A stretch of 45,188 nucleotides of DNA from an uncultured Methylococcaceae bacterium. Lineage in GTDB: Bacteria; Pseudomonadota; Gammaproteobacteria; Methylococcales; Methylomonadaceae. The DNA is taken from positions 100,270-145,457 of the forward strand of contig CAJXMF010000001.1 in assembly GCA_913056195.1 (NCBI GenBank), given 5' to 3'. Numbering within the stretch: the stretch's first letter is position 1; each line of letters opens with the position of its first letter. Below are positions 9,121 to 18,206 of this stretch, one piece after another. Under the pieces are notes generated by a model that was not told the DNA's origin, made no database searches, and was given only the letters and a program-made list of their open reading frames with translations. The translations under genes and the position numbers were made by a program.

Positions 9121-11909
9121 TGGCATGCCTCGCAATCCGGATCGGTAATCGAACACGCCTGGGGTACCGTCTCGTCGGCACTGGTTTTTTCCATCGCCGT
9201 AGCGCCCAGGCTGCGTAAGTAATAGGTCGTCTTCAAGCCGCGTTGCCAGGCCAGTTGGTATATCTGATCCAGTTTACTGCCGGTCGGCGCGGCGACATAC
9301 AAATTCAGCGATTGCGATTGATCTATCCATTTCTGTCGACGGGCGGCAGCTTCGATCAACCATTCCGGTTCGATTTCAAACGCAGTCGCATAGCGCGCCT
9401 TAATCTCGTCCGGCACTCGCTCAATGGCGGCTAGCGAGCCATCGAAGTATTTCAAATCGGCGACCATCACCTCATCCCATAAATCCAGTGCTTTTAACTC
9501 GCGAACCAGTGCGGCATTAACGACCGTGAACTCACCGGACAGATTGGATTTAACATATAGATTTTGATACACCGGCTCGATGGACGCTGACACCCCGACA
9601 ATATTGGAAATGGTCGCGGTGGGCGCAATCGCTACGCAATTGGAGTTACGCATACCGACCTGGGCTATACGCTCGCGCAACACCTGCCAATCCAACTGCC
9701 CACCGACCGGCACCCCCAGGTCGCGGCGCGTTTCCGCCAGTCGTTCCAGGGTATCCGGCGGCAACACGCCTTGCTGCCACAAACTGCCGGTAAAGCTGTT
9801 GTATCGACCTCGTTGTTCGGCCAAATCGGCCGAGGCCTGATAAGCGTAGTAACACAGCAATTCGGTCGCATAATCGGCAAATTCAACCGCGTCCTGACTG
9901 GCGTAGGCAATACCCAGTTGATGTAAACAATCGGAAAATCCCATCATACCCAGTCCGACCGGACGATGACGTAGGTTGGCGTTACGTGCCTTGGGCGTGG
10001 CATAAAAATTGATATCAACGACATTGTCCAACATACGCATCGCGGTGTTAATGGTACGCTGCAGCTTGTCAGTGTCCAGTTGCCACAGGCCGTTACGCTC
10101 GGTCAAATGCGCGACCAGATTAACCGAGCCCAGATTGCACACGGCGGTTTCGTCATGGGCGGTATTCAGCGTGATTTCGGTACATAGATTGGAGCTGTGA
10201 ATGGTACCGACATGCTGTTGTGGCGAACGCAAATTACAGGCATCCTTAAAGGTAATCCAGGGATGACCGGTTTCGAACAGCATGGTCAACATCTTACGCC
10301 ACAATTGCACTGCACTGATACGTTTATGCAGCTTGATCTCACCACGCTCAGCCTTGGCTTCGTAGGCCTGGTAGGCATCGACAAAGTCCGCGCCGTAGAG
10401 GTCGTGCAAATCCGGCACATCAACCGGCGAAAACAAAGTCCAGTCAGCATTATCCCGCACCCGCTGCATGAACAGGTCTGACACCCAGGCGGCGGTGTTC
10501 ATGTCGTGGCAACGGCGGCGTTCATCACCGGTATTCTTGCGCAGTTCCAGAAATTCCTCAAAATCCAGATGCCAGTTTTCCAGATATGCGCAGACCGCAC
10601 CCTTGCGTTTGCCGCCCTGATTGACTGCGACGGCGGTATCATTAACCACCTTCAAAAATGGAATAACGCCCTGGCTGTGGCCGTTAGTGCCCTTGATCCG
10701 GCTGCCCAGCGCCCGCACCGGCGTCCAGTCGTTACCCAATCCGCCAGCATATTTTTGCAGCAGCGCGTTTTCCTTGATGCTTTGATAAATGCCATCCAGA
10801 TCATCGGAAACTGTGGTCAGGTAGCAAGACGACAGTTGAGCGTGGCGGGTGCCGCTGTTGAACAAGGTCGGTGTTGAGCACATAAAATCAAAGTGCGATA
10901 ACAGGCGGTAAAACTCGATGGCGCGCGTTTCTCGGTCAATTTCGTTCAAGGCCAAACCCATCGCCACGCGCATGAAAAAACATTGCGGCAACTCGATGCG
11001 GCGACCTTCGATGTGCAGAAAATAGCGGTCGTACAGAGTTTGCAGACCCAGGTAATCGAATTGCAGATCGCGTTCAGCCCGTAGCGCTGCACCCAATTTT
11101 TCCAGATCGAACTCGGCCAGCCGCGGATCGAGTAAGTCAGCGTCGATACCGGCAGCAATGAACTCGGCTAAACAGACCGCATAGTGCTCAGCCATGTCGG
11201 TTTGAGTCAAGGCTGTGCCGGTAACTTCCAGGCGCAAATGACTCAACAGCAATCGTGCGGCAACTTTGGCATAGTCCGGTTCGATCTCGATCAAGGTGCG
11301 CGCTGCCAACACCAACGCCTGATACACCGCCGTCAACGGCATGCCGTCGTATAGATTAGTCAAGGTTTCCTTCCAGACTCGCTGGGCATCAACATCGGCC
11401 AGGCCGACGCACGCCTCATGACACAAGGCGATGAAGGCAGCACTATCCAGCGGTCGGCGTTGACCGTTGTCGTCGACATGCAAAGCCGGTGAGACATCGT
11501 CACTGGCTTGCTGAGATGCGCGCTGTTCAGCATGTTTTTCGCGGTACAATACATAAGCGCGGGCCACATCGTGGGCACCGGAACGCATCAGCGCCAGTTC
11601 CACTTGATCCTGAATATCTTCGATATATACCGTGCCACCGGCAGGCAAACGCCGTGTCAATGCCTTGACCACGATCGTCGTCAATTGTTCTACCTGGTTG
11701 CGAATCCGGGCCGAATTGACGCTGTGCTGACCTTCAACTGCAATAAATGCCTTTTTAATGGCGGTGGCAATTTTTTCCGGCTGAAAAGTAACGACGGAGC
11801 CGTTACGGCGAATGACTTCTAAACCGCTGTCTATCGGATACGATGCGGTGTTTTCAATGGGTTCGGCAGGGTTGGGACAAAAGCTGGCAGATTGAACGGC
11901 GGTATCCAT
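9117..11909 (-). CDS. nrdA: Class Ia ribonucleotide reductase, alpha (catalytic) subunit
   Basis: Reduces ribonucleoside diphosphates. At 930 residues it is longer than the E. coli enzyme and resembles the longer Pseudomonas-type chains. An ATP-cone with VIRRNGSVVTFQPEKIATAI lies near residues 30-120. Catalytic residues are seen in SSCYL, SNLCTEITL and CNLGSVNL. Tyrosines of the radical path are in TTYYLRSLG, and the C-terminal redox pair is in DCEACQ. GAGGAGA lies 7 nt before the ATG at 11909, which decides that start. The mRNA leader carries a cobalamin riboswitch, so expression should fall when B12 is abundant. Confidence 0.96.
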   Translation of the reverse strand: MDTAVQSASFCPNPAEPIENTASYPIDSGLEVIRRNGSVVTFQPEKIATAIKKAFIAVEGQHSVNSARIRNQVEQLTTIVVKALTRRLPAGGTVYIEDIQDQVELALMRSGAHDVARAYVLYREKHAEQRASQQASDDVSPALHVDDNGQRRPLDSAAFIALCHEACVGLADVDAQRVWKETLTNLYDGMPLTAVYQALVLAARTLIEIEPDYAKVAARLLLSHLRLEVTGTALTQTDMAEHYAVCLAEFIAAGIDADLLDPRLAEFDLEKLGAALRAERDLQFDYLGLQTLYDRYFLHIEGRRIELPQCFFMRVAMGLALNEIDRETRAIEFYRLLSHFDFMCSTPTLFNSGTRHAQLSSCYLTTVSDDLDGIYQSIKENALLQKYAGGLGNDWTPVRALGSRIKGTNGHSQGVIPFLKVVNDTAVAVNQGGKRKGAVCAYLENWHLDFEEFLELRKNTGDERRRCHDMNTAAWVSDLFMQRVRDNADWTLFSPVDVPDLHDLYGADFVDAYQAYEAKAERGEIKLHKRISAVQLWRKMLTMLFETGHPWITFKDACNLRSPQQHVGTIHSSNLCTEITLNTAHDETAVCNLGSVNLVAHLTERNGLWQLDTDKLQRTINTAMRMLDNVVDINFYATPKARNANLRHRPVGLGMMGFSDCLHQLGIAYASQDAVEFADYATELLCYYAYQASADLAEQRGRYNSFTGSLWQQGVLPPDTLERLAETRRDLGVPVGGQLDWQVLRERIAQVGMRNSNCVAIAPTATISNIVGVSASIEPVYQNLYVKSNLSGEFTVVNAALVRELKALDLWDEVMVADLKYFDGSLAAIERVPDEIKARYATAFEIEPEWLIEAAARRQKWIDQSQSLNLYVAAPTGSKLDQIYQLAWQRGLKTTYYLRSLGATAMEKTSADETVPQACSITDPDCEACQ

Positions 11910-12039
11910 AAGTTTCTCCTCAAGGGGATCGAGGTCATGAAGCCGCAACGGCAGGACGCCGCTCCCTTACCCAGACCTGGCTGGAGCCGCCATACTCGCC
12001 ATCGACCTCGGAGACACCCCGCTCCCGGTTGATTAAAAT

Positions 12040-12240
12040 TTCGACGGCAGGTCTCCTGGCTTTCGGGTCCTCGTTTCGGTTTGGCCTTCCCGGACGGACG
12101 TCCAGTGGCACGACTCATCAAACCTTAACTCACCGATTACAGTTGCGGGGGCAGCTCCGGCTTTCAGGTGATCATGCAAAAGTCGCAAAATCGCCGACCG
12201 GATTCCCTTTTAATCCCCTTCGGGGGAACCGTCTGGACGC
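12040..12240 (-). promoter_or_regulatory. Cobalamin (B12) riboswitch in the nrdAB leader
   Basis: On the minus strand the sequence runs GGTTCCCC, AAAAGGGAA, GCTGCCCCCGCAACTGTAA, CCACTGG, GGGAAGG and finally the B12 box AGCCAGGAGACCTGCC (12061-12046). These are the conserved blocks of the cobalamin riboswitch, complete and in order. It lies directly downstream of a TTGACA-17-TACACT promoter and about 130 nt before nrdA. Confidence 0.96.
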
Positions 12241-12243
12241 AAA

Positions 12244-12272
12244 AGTGTAGGCGTGCATGGAGAATATGTCAA
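12244..12272 (-). promoter_or_regulatory. Sigma-70-type promoter of nrdAB
   Basis: Minus strand TTGACA (12272-12267), a 17-nt spacer, and TACACT (12249-12244). The predicted start near 12237 coincides with the first bases of the riboswitch. Confidence 0.7.
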
Positions 12273-12303
12273 GATCCTGATGACGTTGTTTGACATTTTT
12301 AAT

Positions 12304-12348
12304 ACCATATATTGTTTATTTTATCGTTATAGAGACACAAGATATGGT
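12304..12348. promoter_or_regulatory. Candidate pair of NrdR boxes upstream of nrdAB
   Basis: ACCATATATTGT (12304-12315) and ACAAGATATGGT (12337-12348) match the NrdR box pattern ACWATATATWGT at 11 and 10 of 12 positions. Their starts are 33 bp apart, about three helical turns, as NrdR pairs usually are. They lie upstream of the best promoter rather than over it, which is a weakness. Confidence 0.45.
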
Positions 12349-12400
12349 AGCTCTGTGGAATATCAGAAAATAATTTTATGCGCTTGCTCTGTATCAAGAG

Positions 12401-13285
12401 CTAATCAACGGCTTTAGCGACATAATCCACAAGCCAGCGTAAATACTCCAATCCGGCATCTTCGTGCCGGCAAGCCAGATACATGGTTTTCGCGATGGGT
12501 AGATGCGCAAAACGTAACCCCGTCAGTCCGAGTTTGGTGGATTTATCGGCGAGCAGCCATTCCGGTAGCAGGCAAACACCACGACCGGCGGCGGCAAGTT
12601 GCAGCATGATGTCGGTTTCCTCGACATGGATATGAGCGGCAGGTTCAATGCCCGCCGGTTGCAGCACTTTACAGAACATATCCAGCCGCTCGCGGGCGAC
12701 CGGGTAAGTCAGTACGGTTTCGCCACGTAAATCGTCTGGCGTTATTGTTACGCGGTCAGCCAACGGATGGTTGTTTGCGACAATTAATACCAGTTCAAAA
12801 TCGAACAGCGGCTGGTAACAGAGCTGACCGTTATCAACAGGATCCGAGGTCAGCACGGCATCCAGTTTGTATTGACGGATAGATTCGAACGATTCGAAAC
12901 GGTAGCGCGATGTGACTTCGACAGTCAAATCCGGCCACGCACGCAGATAGGGTTGCAAAATATTGCGGAACCATTCGTAGCAGGCGTGACATTCAATGCC
13001 AATGGTCAATTTTCCGGTCTTGCCTTTGGCCAATTGTGTCAAATGGTTTTCGGCCGAATTAACGGTGGCGATCACAGATTCTGCGACCTCGGACAAATAG
13101 CGCCCGGCCTGGCTCAGTACCAGTGAACGGCCTTGTTTATGCCACAGCCGAATCCCTAAGCGTTGTTCCAGATTCTTGATTTGATGAGACAGCGCCGACT
13201 GGGTCAAATGCAGGGTTTCAGCGGCGGCACTAAGCGTGCCATGACGTTTTAACGCCAACAGAATGCGCAGGTGGATTAATTCCAT
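12401..13285 (-). CDS. metR: LysR-family regulator, MetR-like
   Basis: Transcription factor of 294 residues. The N-terminal winged helix spans about residues 1-60 (LAAETLHLTQSALSHQI-type helix-turn-helix), followed by a substrate-binding domain. In E. coli MetR uses homocysteine as co-inducer to activate metE. Here the gene is divergent from metE with 107 bp between starts, which is the classical arrangement. The name rests on this context plus the MELIHLRILLALKRHGTLSAAA-like opening of MetR proteins. Confidence 0.88.
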   Translation of the reverse strand: MELIHLRILLALKRHGTLSAAAETLHLTQSALSHQIKNLEQRLGIRLWHKQGRSLVLSQAGRYLSEVAESVIATVNSAENHLTQLAKGKTGKLTIGIECHACYEWFRNILQPYLRAWPDLTVEVTSRYRFESFESIRQYKLDAVLTSDPVDNGQLCYQPLFDFELVLIVANNHPLADRVTITPDDLRGETVLTYPVARERLDMFCKVLQPAGIEPAAHIHVEETDIMLQLAAAGRGVCLLPEWLLADKSTKLGLTGLRFAHLPIAKTMYLACRHEDAGLEYLRWLVDYVAKAVD

Positions 13286-13392
13286 ATTGATGAATATATC
13301 TCATAAGTTAATGAAGAATCATCGATTATCATCATTTACTTGACCGTTTACAATATTTTATGTGTTAAACATTCAATAAACGGTATTTATCC

Positions 13393-15699
13393 ATGACGAA
13401 AATTCATAACTTAGGCTTTCCTCGTATCGGTGCCAGGCGCGAGCTAAAGTTTGCCCTGGAATCCTATTGGCAAGGTTCATCCTCGCGCAACACGCTGAAA
13501 ACACTCGGCCAACGATTACGCCAGCAGCACTGGCAATTGCAAGCAGGGCTGGATTGGGTGCCGGTCGGCGACTTTTCTTTTTATGACCAGGTACTGGACA
13601 TGAGCTTTACCTTGGGCAACTTGCCTGAGCGTGTGCAACAATTTCACGGCGATACATTGGATAATTACTTTCGCGTCGCCCGTGGTCGTTCGGCGCAACC
13701 TGCAAACGATTCAGCCGCCTGCTGTAGTGCTGTAGCAGCCGGTGAAATGACCAAGTGGTTCGACACCAATTATCACTACATCGTGCCTGAATTCAACGCG
13801 ACGACAACCTTCAGCCTGGATGCCTCTCGCCTGTTGCAACAACTGGCAGAAGCCAAGGCTCAAGGCGTTGCCGCAAAACCTGTCATCATTGGCCCTGTTA
13901 CCTATCTATGGCTTGGTAAGGCCAAAGACAACACCGATAAGCTCGCGCTGTTGTCCAAGCTGCTGCCGGTTTATATAGAATTGCTGCAAACGCTGGCAAA
14001 TGCGGGTGTTGAATGGGTGCAGATTGACGAACCAATTTTAGTGACCGAACTCAATGCCGTTTGGCAAAATGCTTGCCGTACAGCTTACCAGCAGTTAAGT
14101 GACAGCCCGGTAAAACTATTGCTGACGACCTATTTTGGCCAACTCGCGGAAAACCTCAGTCTTGCTGTCAATTTACCCGTGGCCGGTTTGCACATTGATG
14201 CCATCAACGGCCAAAATGATATTGAAGCGTTAATGGCCGAGTGGCCTGTAGACAAAGTGTTATCGCTCGGTGTTATCAATGGCCGCAATATCTGGAAAAG
14301 CGACCTCACGACTCTCCTGGATAGCCTGGAACCCATTGCGCAACAACTGGGTGATCGCCTGTGGTTGGCGCCATCCTGCTCGCTACTGCATGTGCCGGTT
14401 GATTTGGACAGCGAGCAAAAAGTTGATGCCGAAATCAAATCCTGGCTGGCCTTTGCCAAACAGAAACTCGGTGAATTGCGCATCCTGGCCACGGCACTCA
14501 ACCAGGGGCGTGATGCGGTTAAAGCCGAACTGGAGAGTAACCACGCCGCCATCGAATCCCGTCGTCATTCTACGCGGGTCAACAATCCCGCTGTCAAGTC
14601 GGCACTGAACAACATTACCCCGGAAATGGCTCAGCGAAATAGCCCTTATGCTGACCGAGCCGTTAAGCAAGCGGCATGGCTGAAATTACCCCGATTTCCG
14701 ACGACGACAATTGGCTCTTTCCCGCAGACAGCGGAAATCCGTCTCGCACGTAGCCAATTTAAGTCAGGCAAACTGGATGCAGCCAGTTACAAAGAGGCAA
14801 TGCGTGGTGAAATTGCGCATTGCGTGCGTGAACAGGAAGCGCTTGGTTTGGATGTTTTCGTACATGGCGAAGCCGAACGCAACGACATGGTGGAATATTT
14901 TGGCGAACAGCTCGACGGCTACGCTTTCAGTCAATTCGGTTGGGTGCAGTCTTATGGTTCTCGCTGTGTAAAACCCCCCATTTTATTTGGCGACATCAGC
15001 CGACCCCAGCCCATGACTGTGGAATGGATTCGCTACGCCCAATCGTTAACCGATAAACCGATGAAAGGCATGTTGACAGGCCCTGTGACCATTTTAAACT
15101 GGTCATTTGTGCGTGATGACCAGCCGCGTTCAGTGACTTGTAAACAATTAGCGTTAGCGATCCGTGAGGAAGTGCAGGATTTGGAAAAAGCGGGCATTGG
15201 TGTGATTCAAATCGACGAAGCCGCTCTGCGCGAAGGGTTGCCATTACGCAAATCGAAATGGCAGGCATATCTGGATTGGGCAGTGGAATCGTTCCGTATC
15301 ACAACAGGCGGTGTGGCCGATGAGACACAGATACACACTCACATGTGTTACTCAGAATTCAACGACATCATCGCCGCCATCGCCGATATGGATGCCGACG
15401 TTATCACCATCGAAACCTCACGCTCCGATATGGAATTACTTGATGCCTTCGAGCATTTCCACTATCCGAATGCCATCGGACCCGGGGTGTATGATATTCA
15501 CTCGCCCAATATTCCAAGCGAAGAAGACATCGTGATCCTGATGCGAAAAGCCGCCGAACGCATTCCAGTCGAACAACTATGGGTTAATCCGGATTGTGGC
15601 CTGAAAACCCGCCAGTGGCATGAGGTGATACCGGCTCTGACCAATATGGTCGCCGCCGCTAAAACCTTACGTAGCACATTAGGTCAGAATATACAGTAA
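13393..15699 (+). CDS. metE: Cobalamin-independent methionine synthase
   Basis: Transfers the methyl group of 5-methyltetrahydropteroyl-triglutamate to homocysteine. At 768 residues it has the usual two-barrel length. The N-terminal barrel opens [19 protein letters not shown], and the C-terminal barrel has [13 protein letters not shown] and the zinc ligands in HTHMCYSEF and NPDCGLKTR. It lies divergent from metR and convergent with the DksA-like gene. With nrdAB it forms a block of enzymes that avoid B12. Confidence 0.97.
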   Translation: MTKIHNLGFPRIGARRELKFALESYWQGSSSRNTLKTLGQRLRQQHWQLQAGLDWVPVGDFSFYDQVLDMSFTLGNLPERVQQFHGDTLDNYFRVARGRSAQPANDSAACCSAVAAGEMTKWFDTNYHYIVPEFNATTTFSLDASRLLQQLAEAKAQGVAAKPVIIGPVTYLWLGKAKDNTDKLALLSKLLPVYIELLQTLANAGVEWVQIDEPILVTELNAVWQNACRTAYQQLSDSPVKLLLTTYFGQLAENLSLAVNLPVAGLHIDAINGQNDIEALMAEWPVDKVLSLGVINGRNIWKSDLTTLLDSLEPIAQQLGDRLWLAPSCSLLHVPVDLDSEQKVDAEIKSWLAFAKQKLGELRILATALNQGRDAVKAELESNHAAIESRRHSTRVNNPAVKSALNNITPEMAQRNSPYADRAVKQAAWLKLPRFPTTTIGSFPQTAEIRLARSQFKSGKLDAASYKEAMRGEIAHCVREQEALGLDVFVHGEAERNDMVEYFGEQLDGYAFSQFGWVQSYGSRCVKPPILFGDISRPQPMTVEWIRYAQSLTDKPMKGMLTGPVTILNWSFVRDDQPRSVTCKQLALAIREEVQDLEKAGIGVIQIDEAALREGLPLRKSKWQAYLDWAVESFRITTGGVADETQIHTHMCYSEFNDIIAAIADMDADVITIETSRSDMELLDAFEHFHYPNAIGPGVYDIHSPNIPSEEDIVILMRKAAERIPVEQLWVNPDCGLKTRQWHEVIPALTNMVAAAKTLRSTLGQNIQ

Positions 15700-15737
15700 C
15701 AGAGGTTCTGAATGTTTGCGCTATCGAGCCTATAGGC

Positions 15738-15834
15738 AAAAAAAACGGTCTGTTGTTCAAAAACAACAGACCGCGAAGTAGAAGGTATATGAAAACTCTT
15801 TCACTTAAAAGATAAGCACATCTGCAAGAGTTTC
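15738..15834 (-). ncRNA. Candidate small RNA, copy 2
   Basis: Paralogue of the unit at 7754-7853, about four in five positions identical by eye. Minus-strand TATACT at 15844-15839, start near 15834, hairpin GAAACTCTT with AAGAGTTTTC, conserved loop segment AGATGTGCTTAT, pyrimidine stretch ATACCTTCTA, then a perfect 12-bp terminator stem (15773-15746) and eight T. It sits between the convergent metE and DksA-like genes. Conservation of promoter, structure and unpaired segments together suggests selection on a transcript. Confidence 0.6.
15746..15773 (-). terminator. Rho-independent terminator of sRNA copy 2
   Basis: Perfect 12-bp stem with loop of four, followed on the minus strand by eight T. 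It could also terminate the DksA-like transcript. Confidence 0.82.
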
Positions 15835-15877
15835 ATAAAGTATAGCGGCGATATTCTGTGGTGAAAATGTGACACAG

Positions 15878-15889
15878 TGTCGCGCGACA
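15878..15889. promoter_or_regulatory. Palindromic operator upstream of sRNA copy 2
   Basis: Same 12-bp palindrome TGTCGCGCGACA as at 7897, flanked by GTGAC ... GTCAC, centred 49.5 bp upstream of the predicted sRNA start. It lies only 5 bp from the stop codon of the DksA-like gene. Confidence 0.55.
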
Positions 15890-15894
15890 AATCG

Positions 15895-16242
15895 TCACAC
15901 CCCGCTATCGCTGTCTTTTTCTGCACAATGAATGCAAAAGCTGGAATATGGCAGCGCCTTCAAGCGTTCTTTTTTTATCGGTTTGCCACACTTCAAACAC
16001 AAACCATAGCTGCCTTCATCTAAACGCGACAGGGCCTGACGAATTTTGTCGATTTCAATTTGTGTCGTTTCACCTAAAGATTCCAGAACCGGATCATTTT
16101 CTGTTTCCACCACCTGTTCTTCAAAATCCTGAGCCAACGGGGCATCCGTATGGCGAACATCTTTTGTAACCCGGTCGAGCTTGTCTTCCAGCTCTTCCAA
16201 CATATCGATCAATTCATCTCGAACCTGATTCAAGTCTTTCAA
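15895..16242 (-). CDS. DksA/TraR-family C4 zinc-finger protein
   Basis: 115 residues. An N-terminal coiled-coil (about residues 1-75) rich in Glu/Leu/Asp is followed by a four-cysteine zinc finger, CLKCGKPI ... FCIHC. DksA proteins bind RNA polymerase through the secondary channel. This one is shorter than DksA and resembles the short TraR/YbiI-like group, so a role in transcription control is inferred only. The start is a TTG with AAAGAG upstream. An internal ATG at 16203 would remove part of the coiled-coil. It is divergent from moxR. Confidence 0.85.
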   Translation of the reverse strand: MKDLNQVRDELIDMLEELEDKLDRVTKDVRHTDAPLAQDFEEQVVETENDPVLESLGETTQIEIDKIRQALSRLDEGSYGLCLKCGKPIKKERLKALPYSSFCIHCAEKDSDSGV

Positions 16243-16353
16243 TGTTTACTCTTTTTTCAGTAAGTCAAATTTGAACTATACTCAGCTTTATTCTGTCGTA
16301 CAACTATCTTTATTCCTTCTGTTATCATTTTCGTAGATAAGGACACGTATATT

Positions 16354-17259
16354 ATGGAAAATAGCCTCACCCCTTTATTAAACGCCGCCAATCAAATTAT
16401 CCTTGGAAAAGACCGACAAATTCGTTTGGCTGTCTGCTGTCTGATTGCCAAAGGCCATTTATTGATTGAGGATATACCCGGCGTTGGTAAAACCACACTC
16501 TCCCATACCCTGGCACGATTATTCGGTCTGGATTATCAACGCATTCAGTTTACCAGCGATATTTTGCCCGCCGATATTATCGGCAGCTCGGTTTTTGACG
16601 CCGAGCGCCATGAATTCCGCTTTCATCACGGTCCCATTTTCAACCAGATGATTTTAGCGGACGAAATCAATCGCTCTACGCCCAAGGCGCAAAGTGCCTT
16701 GCTCGAGGCGATGGAAGAAGAACAGGTCACGGTAGAAGGCCAGACCTATCCCTTGCCTAAACCATTTTTCGTCATCGCCACCCAAAACCCGTCTCATCAA
16801 ATTGGCACATTTCCATTACCTGAATCACAGCTTGACCGCTTTCTGATGCGCATCGAATTAGGTTATCCCAACCGTGAAGCCGAACGCGCATTATTACAGG
16901 GCGAACAGCGTCATAAAATCATCGCTGAATTACCGGTGATGTTAGCCCCGGAACAACTCAATGCATTACAACAGGCTGTCACCGAAATCTATGCGTCTCC
17001 GGCATTATTGGATTACGTGCAAAATATCATCGATTTTAGCCGCCAGTCCGATGAATTTAGTGCCGGCCTGTCACCCCGCGGTGGCTTAGCCCTGTTGACA
17101 GCGTCTAAAGCCTGGGCCTTGATGGAACAACGTCATGCCGTGATTCCGGAAGATGTACAAGCTGTTTTAGCCGCCGTTGCCGGCCACAGACTTAAAGCCG
17201 GCAGCACCGATGCGGCATCCATCGTCGCCCCTATTCTGGAACATGTGCCGGTCGTATGA
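16354..17259 (+). CDS. MoxR-family AAA+ ATPase
   Basis: Chaperone-like ATPase of 301 residues. Walker A is EDIPGVGKTTL near residue 40. Walker B is LADEINRSTPKAQSALLEAMEE near residue 105, and the sensor region is VIATQNPSHQIGTFPLPESQLDRF. It heads a three-gene run with a DUF58 protein and a transglutaminase-like protein, each overlapping the next by 4 bp (ATGA). This trio is common in bacteria and is thought to act in cell-envelope protein maturation or stress. The substrate is not known. Confidence 0.92.
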   Translation: MENSLTPLLNAANQIILGKDRQIRLAVCCLIAKGHLLIEDIPGVGKTTLSHTLARLFGLDYQRIQFTSDILPADIIGSSVFDAERHEFRFHHGPIFNQMILADEINRSTPKAQSALLEAMEEEQVTVEGQTYPLPKPFFVIATQNPSHQIGTFPLPESQLDRFLMRIELGYPNREAERALLQGEQRHKIIAELPVMLAPEQLNALQQAVTEIYASPALLDYVQNIIDFSRQSDEFSAGLSPRGGLALLTASKAWALMEQRHAVIPEDVQAVLAAVAGHRLKAGSTDAASIVAPILEHVPVV

Positions 17260-18206
17260 ACGAAACTGTATTAAGTCTGAAACAACGTTTTGCCTTGTCC
17301 CGCTTTATACACGGGGAAAAGCCTGTCAAAGGTGCTTTGACGCTGAACCAACGCCGTATTTTTATACTGCCGACGCGTCAAGGTGGCGGCTTTATCGTTT
17401 TGATCCTCTTGTTGTTATTGATTGCCTTAACCTATAACAACAATCTGATTTATCTGCTGGCCTTCATGCTGGCCAGTGTATTTTTTATCACGATCCTGCA
17501 TACCTATCAGTCGCTGGCGGGACTGGTGATTAAACCCTTACAAACACAAGCGGCATTTGCCGGAGAAAAGGCCGGGTTTGGTTTCAATATTCAGAATCCA
17601 AGCGATCAGGCACGCTTTGATATTCAGCTCAAACTGGAAACCGAAACCCTGCTGGATATTCCGCCACATCATCACGAAAAAGTGCTGTTATTTAAATCGG
17701 CCAATAAAAGAGGCGTGCTGCAAGCCGGTACTTTAACCGTCTCCAGCTGCTATCCATTAGGCCTGTTTCGCGCCTGGTCGCCCTTACGATTCAAACTGGA
17801 GGCACTGGTTTATCCTGCCCCTGCGGCCGTTTTTTCTGCCTTTCCGGAAAGCGAAGGGTTTGAGGGCGAAAATGGCCAAAGTAAAAAAGGCGGTGATGAT
17901 TTTTATGGCTTGCAACAGTATCAGCCGGGTGACCCCATTCGACAAATACACTGGAAAAGTTATGCCAAAGGCCAGGGACTGTTCAGTAAACATTATGGCG
18001 GCAACGCCGTCGCCGACTTATGGCTGGATTATGCACAAACGCTCGGTCATGATGTCGAGCAACGCTTAAGCCATTTATGCCGATGGCTTATTGAAGCCGA
18101 AAAAGCCGGACTCAGATATGGTCTGATTTTACCCAATCAAAAAATTCCCTGTCGCAGTGGCCCGGAGCACCAACGCGCCTGTCTTGAAGCACTCGCCCTG
18201 TTTTGA
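17256..18206 (+). CDS. DUF58-domain membrane protein
   Basis: 316 residues. Two closely spaced hydrophobic segments (about residues 45-85, GGGFIVLILLLLLIALTYNN and LIYLLAFMLASVFFITIL) anchor it. The DUF58 core follows, with the signature YQPGDPIRQIHWKSYAK near residue 225. Such proteins have a VWA-like fold and partner with MoxR ATPases. It overlaps both neighbours by 4 bp, so it is translationally coupled to moxR and the transglutaminase gene. Confidence 0.9.
   Translation: MNETVLSLKQRFALSRFIHGEKPVKGALTLNQRRIFILPTRQGGGFIVLILLLLLIALTYNNNLIYLLAFMLASVFFITILHTYQSLAGLVIKPLQTQAAFAGEKAGFGFNIQNPSDQARFDIQLKLETETLLDIPPHHHEKVLLFKSANKRGVLQAGTLTVSSCYPLGLFRAWSPLRFKLEALVYPAPAAVFSAFPESEGFEGENGQSKKGGDDFYGLQQYQPGDPIRQIHWKSYAKGQGLFSKHYGGNAVADLWLDYAQTLGHDVEQRLSHLCRWLIEAEKAGLRYGLILPNQKIPCRSGPEHQRACLEALALF

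Noticed and set aside
10506..10877. A 123-codon plus-strand frame
   Set aside because: Antisense to conserved catalytic parts of nrdA.
12029..12250. A 73-codon plus-strand frame
   Set aside because: It lies over the cobalamin riboswitch, whose conserved minus-strand blocks fully explain the sequence.
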